Origin: Pycnococcus provasolii
Taxonomy: Eukaryota; Chlorophyta; Pseudoscourfieldiophyceae; Pseudoscourfieldiales
Reading direction: 5' to 3'
Length of the DNA: 64,000 bases
Assembly: GCA_049487715.1 (NCBI GenBank)
Contig: CP150575.1
Span: 124,001 to 188,000 of the forward strand
Part shown: piece after piece, positions 58,069 to 64,000 of the stretch
Layout of the letters: each line of letters opens with the position of its first letter
How positions within the stretch are numbered: position 1 is the first letter of the stretch
Notes under the pieces: generated by a model
What the model was told of the DNA's origin: nothing
What the model saw: the letters and a program-made list of their open reading frames with translations, nothing else
The model's database searches: none
Program-made: the position numbers and the translations under genes

Positions 58069-58686
58069 GCGGCGAAGGTGAGCCTCCCGTCATGGGTGTG
58101 ACAACAGGACCTAAATAAAGTAGTACAGTACAGATGGAAAAGAGAATAAAGTGAGTGGGTGAAAAGTGAAGCTTTTGAGTGAGCTTTTGTAATCACAAAG
58201 ATCTCTCCCCCTATGAGGCTATGAGTAAGGCCTAAAGGTAAGTTTACGGCTGAGGCCTGAGTTCATGTCGTCCTCAAGTCCTACCGTCGTGGTAGGGAGG
58301 ATATGCCAGGCGCATGTCCGACCTGCACTATCGCACCTATTAGTATTTGTCCGGCTCATATGTATGGTTGTTTACTTCAAACTTAACTTACTTTCGAAAT
58401 ATTATTTATTACATATTATAATTACAGTATGTCACACAGCAAATTTGTATCACTTTGCTGTCACTCCGGGCACTTTCTATTCAGGAGAGAAAGCTGGACT
58501 GAAGTTATTAGGGCTATGAAGTAGAGGATTAGGGCTAGGGTTAGCCTTCCTGCCATTTTTTTTATTTTTTCTTCTTCGGCCTGCTTCTGCATCATTTCCA
58601 TCTTTGGTGGCTTCATGCTCGTGGTGGCGGTTTCGCGACACCTCTGACGCAACAAAACTGGTCACGTTCGACTCAGCTGCTGCTCG
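58069..58686. other. Intergenic region with TTAGGG-like motifs
   Basis: It holds ATTAGGGCTA...GGATTAGGGCTAGGGTTAG around 58509-58547 and a candidate small gene on the minus strand (58461-58616). AT-rich elsewhere. Confidence 0.4.
58461..58616 (-). CDS. Candidate 51-residue single-pass membrane protein
   Basis: From ATG 58616: a short basic and acidic helix (KPPKMEMMQKQAEEEKIKKMAGR) and then a hydrophobic helix (LTLALILYFIALITSVQLSLL) with a short Cys-containing tail. The amphipathic helix plus TM plan is common in small organelle or ER proteins. It is divergent from TRAPPC10. No family recognised and it could be chance. Confidence 0.3.
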   Translation of the reverse strand: MKPPKMEMMQKQAEEEKIKKMAGRLTLALILYFIALITSVQLSLLNRKCPE

Positions 58687-61600
58687 ATGTCCGCCTCTTC
58701 GTCGCCGTCGTCGTCGTCGTCACTGGGAGAAGGTACGGTGGTGGTTTGCTTAAGCTCCGTCAACACCTCCCCGTTGCTCCTTAGCAATTTCCAAAACACT
58801 TTGGCGGCACTCTCACCTTTGCGCTCGCTCACTCTAAGGGCGCCGCTAGGAAACCTCGCGACATCCGCCTCTTTGGATATGCAAATTGTCCTCTCCTCAG
58901 ATGAACGCATCTTGAAACTCAAACGACACGCGGCGTCAGCTGTCGCGTGGTTTCGCATGCCAGCTGTACTCGTGATTTTAGTCTCGTGCAAGGACATTGA
59001 CACGTACCGCAAACTCAACCTACGCGCAGCCATCAGACAAGCCATCGACGGGTTCTTTGGACAGCAGCCACAGCAGCAATTACAACAACAGCAAGTTCAG
59101 GCTGACAATAACAACGACTCCGCCGCCGCCGCCGCCGCCACCACCACCACCTCGTCACCCGATTCACCGTCTTCAACCAGCACCATGTCGCCGTCGCCGT
59201 CTCCCGACGACACCGGGGTGCCGTCACCAAAAGGACCACTGGGAAGCACGCCACCTGTGGCAAACGAGTGGATCATCGCCCTTGACGCAGGTGTGGGAAC
59301 GGGTGCTGCCAAGGTGTGGGCACGCGTCAGAGAAGATTTTGGACCCGTCACGGAACTCTCACAAAGTGCAAGGCTGAAGCAAACGGTGTCGTTCGGAACG
59401 CAGCCGCGAGCTGTCGCGGGACGCGAACGACTCTGTCTGCTCGCACCGGGAACCACGGCAGATAGCCAGGCGGCGAGCGTCGTGCCACTGCTTCGCGCAT
59501 GCATGGACCGAAGCTTGGCTGCGAGGTGGACCGCGTACGATGACGAACTTAGAAGGCTCGAGCTCGGACGTGGTGTGGGCGGAGGAAGCTGGAGCTTTGG
59601 TGCGTTCTACCTCGTCAAGGAGAGCCTCGCGCTGGCTCTCGCTTCCGCAGGGCTCTTCGACGATGCTCTGCGACAGTATCGTGAGCTGGAAGTGTGCCTT
59701 CAGGCTTCGCTCGTCGACCCGGCGTCGGCGTCCGCCGAACACACAGCCAACGACGTGCATCATCACCAAACTGTCTCATCGTCGTCGGTAAAGAACACAC
59801 TAAGACGTCTCAAGTCAACGCGACCGGGAACCACAAGAACATTCGGCGAACGCTTCGGCGACGTGTCGTCTTCACCCAATATTCTGCGAAGATCCATCAG
59901 CAGCCCTCAACCGCGACACAACAACATCAATGCGACTCAAGATAGCACTCGAGATCCCACCTCGCCGAGGTGGTCTTCCCCACCGCCGCTACCACGCACG
60001 CCATCGCTCGTGAACACGGCGGAGCTGCTGTCAGCAGCCAAGCAAGCACCTCCGATTCGATGTGTGAATGGGGCAGATGAGACGACGTGGCGCATGCGCA
60101 AGCGCATTCAAGCTGGATGGCAGGACATACCCGCCTTGGAATTAACACAGTACCTCTTCGATCGTCAAGGGCGTCTCGTGCGTGCGATGGGACAATCTGA
60201 CGCCGAGCATCTTATGCGTGGTATGGCGCTCGTGCGCGAGGGATTTGACGAACTCGTGGAGGATGCGCAGGCACATTGCACAACCTCGTCGGCTGCAGAT
60301 GCACTCGTTCGTCGCATTCGCGCCGAAGCTTGGGCAGCAGCCGCCGCGCTCGCGATCGATGCATGGTCAGAAAATGGAGACAGGTCGGGTTCTGTACATC
60401 GCGCGGAGCTTCTGAGCTTCGCTGCGTCGAGGCTGACTTGCCTCGGCGCAATGTCTGGGCTTGCTTATGTGAGGGACAGTAATGGCACCGTGTCGTCGCA
60501 GCATAAACATCAGCAACAGCCGCTGCAGGAGGAGTTACTGGTGGTAGGATTAAGCGGAATCGCACAAGCCAATGGCGACAGCGCGGGCGCTATAGACGAA
60601 ATCCGTTCAGATGATGATAAAAAGAACCATTCGGCGTGCACCAAAGCTCCTTCTTCATCTGCAGAGGGTGCAACGAATGGAGAAGCCAATGGAGAAATGT
60701 GCAACAAGTGCAACGACGACGAGGACCCATTCTCGTTCGAAGAGCAGCTACTTCGCATGGAGAAGGAGTCCGCCGCCGAAAGCTTCATGCAGCGAGCAGC
60801 CGAGGCAGAGGCAGCGATGGTGAGCCGAGCGAGCTCACTCGAAAGCCCACTGCGAGGTGTTCCGTCGACTGATAGTACCGTACACGGCAGTGACGATGTA
60901 GCGCCAGCACCAACCACCGCTCAGCAGCACGATGCCGTGCTTGAGCTTTTGCGAGTCGCGGGATTTGCCAAAGACATTGCGTCGTACCTGAAAAAAGCGT
61001 TTTCCTCTGCGCAAATGGCGGAACTACCGCCTCTAGCAGCTGCACTGTTGCCGTCCGCGCCACTGCTTCCATTTTCGGCGGATAGCCTTCACAAAGATCG
61101 GATGGATGCCTCCACCTCACTTTGCCACAACATCATCGCAATGCACCTGCTCGCATCTGCACGATTGTTGGCAAGCGACACGCCTGCCGTTCGTAAGGCG
61201 ATGTCGTGCCAGGCACGCGCGGCGATGCTTGCTAGTTCGCTAGCGGCCTCGATGCGGTCGGAGAGTTGCGGAAATGATGGAGAGGCACCCTTTCTCGCCG
61301 CGGTGGAGCAGCTGTGGAATGCACAGGTTGTGCATCTCGAGCATGCCAGTGGCACCCTCATACTACTCGCAGAGGAGGCACTCCCCATGCTCGTGGTGAC
61401 GCGAATCGCTCTTGGACGCGGTGCGCAGGCGGTGCGCGATGCAGCAAGGCTCACGTGCGAACTTGCCAAACCATCTTTCGGCGAAGACAGCAGCATGGGT
61501 GCGCCACCGATCGCACCCGCTCTTGCATGGATGACATCTTGGGGGGTGAACGACGCTCCCGCGCCGTGCATACCCATCTGTTCGCCCGTGGGTGGTCCGA

Positions 61601-62895
61601 TCTCGACATTTACGTCGCTCCCTCGCCACGTTCAGCGTGTTGTGGGTGGCGCGCTCCTACTTGCCGCACTCAGTGGTAATACCGAAGTGATCACCGCGCA
61701 CCTACCGCTAAAGGCTACCATGCTTTCCTTTCAGCCGCGTGGCGCAGAAAATGCCGGGGACGAGAACACCGCCAGGGGTGGTGCAACTGCGGAGTTAAAT
61801 GCGGAGCCAAGCTCGCGCGCGAGCGTGCGTGTGCTCTTTCGCTCCGAGCTTGCGATTGATGTGGTGTTGCGTGATTTCCAGCTCGTAATGCGACGTGATG
61901 GCGACTCCGCAGAAGTGCGTCTCGCCAGCGCAAGTGCCGTGGACATGGTTACCCTACCCGCGTACGGCGACCTTGAGCTAACGCTTGCGGTCGTCCTGCC
62001 GATGCAGGCTGCGATGTACACGTACGCGGGAGTGGGTGTCTCCGTCGACAGTGTCGCAAGTCTGCAGCGCTGGCGAGCGAATGTCGCGCCAGCTTCGTCC
62101 GATCCATGCCCGACTTCATTGCCTACACTGCGCACTCTCGCATTTCCGCCGCTGCCCATGCGAAGTGCGGAAACGCTGCGATGGGCTACACCATGGTGCG
62201 TATCAATCGCCGCGCGCCGTGTGTGGACTATACGCATTGTGTCGCCAAGCATCGGCGGTGACGATACGTTGTCTGCAGCGTCCCCAGATGCCAACGAGAC
62301 GCTTGCTCATGATGGCGACATATCATTGTCGTGCTCTGATATGCCTACAGATGGCACATCTGCTCCCATCTCAGAGATGACATCCACTTCGATGCCATCT
62401 CTGAGCATATCCCTGCAATCTACCAACTTGGCGCACGTGGTTGGGGTTGCAGGCATGCTCACGTACACCGTGCGACTGCACGACACCGCCAGCAGCGCAC
62501 AGCGTCCCACCGCACTGCGCTTTCGCTTCGAATTTGATCGAAGCGCATGGATGCTCTCTGGTCTCGAGGCTGGCGAAAGGGCATGGCCCGAATCCGAGGT
62601 GGAGGCACGCTTCCACTGCCCTGTGGCTTCCTCTGAAAAAAGGTTCCGTGTGCGCGCCCACGCTCGTTGTGTGTGCCGCAGGAGAATCGGGGAGCAAGAT
62701 TCGCAGTGCCGGTCAACGCGTCACGTGCACCGCATCGCCTGTACGTGCATTTTTGTGAATTATGTAGAGAAAAAAGTTACTGGTACTCCGAGTGGCCGCG
62801 CGACTGTATCTCAGCCGCTGCTCGGTGACGACGCATCCTCGGGCTTCCACCCGCGCGAGCGCGCCTGCGCGTTCAAACGCTGCCAGTTGCGGTAG
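58687..62895 (+). CDS. TRS130: TRAPP II complex subunit TRAPPC10/TRS130, with a probable 3' frameshift
   Basis: 1,402 residues as read. The TRAPPC10 hallmark is MDRSLAARWTAYDDELRRLELGR...WSFGAFYLVKESLALALASAGLFDDALRQYRELE (codons near 59500-59690). Long Gln/Ser-rich insertions, a helical solenoid (~59990-61500) and a C-terminal beta-sandwich region (~61810-62760) follow. TRAPP II activates Rab11/Ypt31-type GTPases at the trans-Golgi. After EARFHCPVASSEK the frame turns basic and Cys-rich and overruns the next convergent gene. Dropping one A from the A6 run 62636-62641 instead gives GSVCAPTLVV...GQRVTCTASPVRAFL, ending at TGA 62756-62758, which fits the family's Ig-like C-terminus. I therefore believe the true end is 62758. 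Confidence 0.8.
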   Translation: MSASSSPSSSSSLGEGTVVVCLSSVNTSPLLLSNFQNTLAALSPLRSLTLRAPLGNLATSASLDMQIVLSSDERILKLKRHAASAVAWFRMPAVLVILVSCKDIDTYRKLNLRAAIRQAIDGFFGQQPQQQLQQQQVQADNNNDSAAAAAATTTTSSPDSPSSTSTMSPSPSPDDTGVPSPKGPLGSTPPVANEWIIALDAGVGTGAAKVWARVREDFGPVTELSQSARLKQTVSFGTQPRAVAGRERLCLLAPGTTADSQAASVVPLLRACMDRSLAARWTAYDDELRRLELGRGVGGGSWSFGAFYLVKESLALALASAGLFDDALRQYRELEVCLQASLVDPASASAEHTANDVHHHQTVSSSSVKNTLRRLKSTRPGTTRTFGERFGDVSSSPNILRRSISSPQPRHNNINATQDSTRDPTSPRWSSPPPLPRTPSLVNTAELLSAAKQAPPIRCVNGADETTWRMRKRIQAGWQDIPALELTQYLFDRQGRLVRAMGQSDAEHLMRGMALVREGFDELVEDAQAHCTTSSAADALVRRIRAEAWAAAAALAIDAWSENGDRSGSVHRAELLSFAASRLTCLGAMSGLAYVRDSNGTVSSQHKHQQQPLQEELLVVGLSGIAQANGDSAGAIDEIRSDDDKKNHSACTKAPSSSAEGATNGEANGEMCNKCNDDEDPFSFEEQLLRMEKESAAESFMQRAAEAEAAMVSRASSLESPLRGVPSTDSTVHGSDDVAPAPTTAQQHDAVLELLRVAGFAKDIASYLKKAFSSAQMAELPPLAAALLPSAPLLPFSADSLHKDRMDASTSLCHNIIAMHLLASARLLASDTPAVRKAMSCQARAAMLASSLAASMRSESCGNDGEAPFLAAVEQLWNAQVVHLEHASGTLILLAEEALPMLVVTRIALGRGAQAVRDAARLTCELAKPSFGEDSSMGAPPIAPALAWMTSWGVNDAPAPCIPICSPVGGPISTFTSLPRHVQRVVGGALLLAALSGNTEVITAHLPLKATMLSFQPRGAENAGDENTARGGATAELNAEPSSRASVRVLFRSELAIDVVLRDFQLVMRRDGDSAEVRLASASAVDMVTLPAYGDLELTLAVVLPMQAAMYTYAGVGVSVDSVASLQRWRANVAPASSDPCPTSLPTLRTLAFPPLPMRSAETLRWATPWCVSIAARRVWTIRIVSPSIGGDDTLSAASPDANETLAHDGDISLSCSDMPTDGTSAPISEMTSTSMPSLSISLQSTNLAHVVGVAGMLTYTVRLHDTASSAQRPTALRFRFEFDRSAWMLSGLEAGERAWPESEVEARFHCPVASSEKRFRVRAHARCVCRRRIGEQDSQCRSTRHVHRIACTCIFVNYVEKKVTGTPSGRATVSQPLLGDDASSGFHPRERACAFKRCQLR

Positions 62896-64000
62896 TTCTG
62901 CGCCGCACGACGCGCCTTCTCCGCCTCGCGCTCCTTCTGCTTCTCCTCGCTGTCGTGCGTGTGACCGCGGCATCGGCGGGGCTGGTATTTGATCTCGCCC
63001 TTGCACTGTAACGCACGCTCACGCATCGATTGGCTCATCGCCTCGCGTCTTCTCTGGCGTGCAGCTGCGCCGCCGCTGCCGCCACCGGATGTCTTAGATG
63101 CCGATGGAATTGGCCTCGGGGCAGCACGAGCTGTCGCCTTTTGTGCCCTTGCACCATTCGTCGGCGAAAGTTCACTTCCGTAGTACTTCCACCAGCCTGA
63201 TCGTCTCGCCGCAGCTGCGCCTGCGCCGAGCGATAGAAGCAAGAGCACTACGAATGCGAAGATTAAGACTGGCACGTTTTTCTGCTCCGTCAGCTCCTCG
63301 CGCGCCTCGTCCGCCTTCGACTCGTCGTCTGCGCGGTCGGCACGCTCCCACTGCTTGAATACGACGGGCAGAAGCATAGCGCTCGCCAGGATGATCACGA
63401 GCAGGAGCACGAGCACGAGCATGCTCATCGTGAGCCGCTTATCCATCTTCGCCACCGCCGTGTTGACGTCATCGTATGTGGGCAGATTTGACACGACGTC
63501 GTCCACAGTCGTGTTGAGTCCGTGTGTCATGACTTCGTTGAGATTTGTCGCCATGACGTCCACCACCTCGTCGAACTTGTGCAGGTAAGTGTCTACGAGG
63601 CTCTCGTCGTTGTGCTCTTCATTCTCGTCGCCACCCCTCGCCTCCTGCTCTGCAACTGCGCCGCCTCCTGCTCCTGCAACTGCGCCGCCTCCTGCTCCTG
63701 CAGCTGCGCCTCTCTTATTCGTCTCTCCTCCTCGTACTTTCGATCCTCCTCCTCGCGCCGCGTTTTTATCGACGTAGTTGTGGTCCCACTCCACCATACC
63801 GCCTGACAAGTCGACGTCCTGTTGTGTTTCATCCTCATGTACCGTTGCTCCTCCTCCAGGTCCTGTTGCAGCTGACGAGTGAATCAGGCTCTTCCACTCT
63901 TCGTCCGAGACTTCCTGCAAGGCTCTTGAAGCACCCTTCAAAGAAAGCACGCGGGCTTCGGAAGACCAAGAGCAGCACAGAAGTGACAGAAATGACAATA
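62811..64000 (-). CDS. Two-TM protein with Ala/Gly-rich linker, partial at the right edge
   Basis: The frame is open to the window edge; no ATG is found near its start, so the N-terminus lies outside. It begins with a signal-peptide-like stretch (FLSLLCCSWSSEARVLS), then an acidic ectodomain with GAGGGAVAGAGGGAVA repeats. Two hydrophobic helices (MSMLVLVLLLVIILASAMLLPVV and VPVLIFAFVVLLLLSLGAGAA) are separated by an acid/basic helix. A basic C-terminal coiled coil (EEKQKEREAEKARRAAQNY) ends SSPSSG. No family recognised. It is convergent with TRAPPC10. Confidence 0.6.
   Translation of the reverse strand, partial: LSFLSLLCCSWSSEARVLSLKGASRALQEVSDEEWKSLIHSSAATGPGGGATVHEDETQQDVDLSGGMVEWDHNYVDKNAARGGGSKVRGGETNKRGAAAGAGGGAVAGAGGGAVAEQEARGGDENEEHNDESLVDTYLHKFDEVVDVMATNLNEVMTHGLNTTVDDVVSNLPTYDDVNTAVAKMDKRLTMSMLVLVLLLVIILASAMLLPVVFKQWERADRADDESKADEAREELTEQKNVPVLIFAFVVLLLLSLGAGAAAARRSGWWKYYGSELSPTNGARAQKATARAAPRPIPSASKTSGGGSGGAAARQRRREAMSQSMRERALQCKGEIKYQPRRCRGHTHDSEEKQKEREAEKARRAAQNYRNWQRLNAQARSRGWKPEDASSPSSG

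Noticed and set aside
1-64000. tRNA, rRNA or snRNA genes and transposons
   Set aside because: I scanned for cloverleaf-type A/B boxes, conserved rRNA stretches and transposase or reverse-transcriptase motifs and saw none I could support.

Overview
The window is nuclear DNA from a compact, intron-poor photosynthetic green alga, most likely of prasinophyte grade. Five observations support this. There is a psaJ gene with a chloroplast transit peptide and a spliceosomal intron. There are eukaryotic-only genes (VPS15, TRAPPC10, XAP5, REV1, a nicolin-like gene, RPL27A). Proline-rich PPSPP-type surface proteins are present. The pentamer TGTAA, the known poly(A) signal of chlorophyte algae, follows many stop codons. 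Genes are dense, mostly single-exon and often convergent with only 35-130 bases between stops. I cannot name the species from the sequence alone.

Layout. 0-12.5 kb: the 3' end of an unknown gene, a ubiquitin-like membrane protein, VPS15 (PI3-kinase complex), an unknown basic protein, an MscS-type channel, a bacterial-type lytic murein transglycosylase and a GT29 sialyltransferase-like protein. 12.5-27 kb: XAP5, then a single 10.8 kb open frame for a polycystin-type channel carrying C-type lectin-like and HYR/DUF5011-like ectodomains, then a J-protein fused to the C-terminal half of HOP/STI1. 27-32.5 kb: a frameshifted RCC1-repeat gene, a 3-methyladenine DNA glycosylase, a twin-CX9C protein and a small membrane protein only 6 bases apart, and a proline-rich transmembrane protein. 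33-40.3 kb: monomeric NADP-type isocitrate dehydrogenase, a TatD nuclease, a SAL1/HAL2 phosphatase, plastid bL35 (two exons) and cytosolic uL15. 40.3-45 kb: a gene-poor stretch with long G/T/C homopolymers, a second RCC1-repeat gene and a secreted six-hairpin glycosidase-like protein. 45-55 kb: a membrane-anchored GT4 glycosyltransferase, plastid EcfT, bS16, a CCNDBP1-like protein, a short REV1, a nicolin-1-like protein and psaJ. 55-64 kb: a vWA-like membrane protein broken into three frames, TRAPPC10 with a probable 3' frameshift, and a partial two-TM protein.

Functional themes are organelle biology (PsaJ, bL35, bS16, EcfT, CHCH protein, SAL1), trafficking (VPS15, TRAPPC10), surface and secreted glycobiology (GT29, GT4, glycosidase-like, proline-rich proteins), possible cilium or cell-surface biology (polycystin, nicolin-like) and DNA repair (REV1, AlkA-type). 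Several genes look bacterial in origin (lytic transglycosylase, monomeric IDH). They are embedded among ordinary nuclear genes.

The most interesting observations are these: a nuclear-encoded psaJ; a lytic transglycosylase in an alga; the J-protein/HOP fusion; stop codons that lie inside the TGTAA poly(A) signal in seven genes; a recurrent ATTAGGGGTT intergenic motif that forms inverted repeats; the near-dicistronic pair; and frame breaks at homopolymers or microsatellites in three genes, which may be sequence errors and should be checked first.
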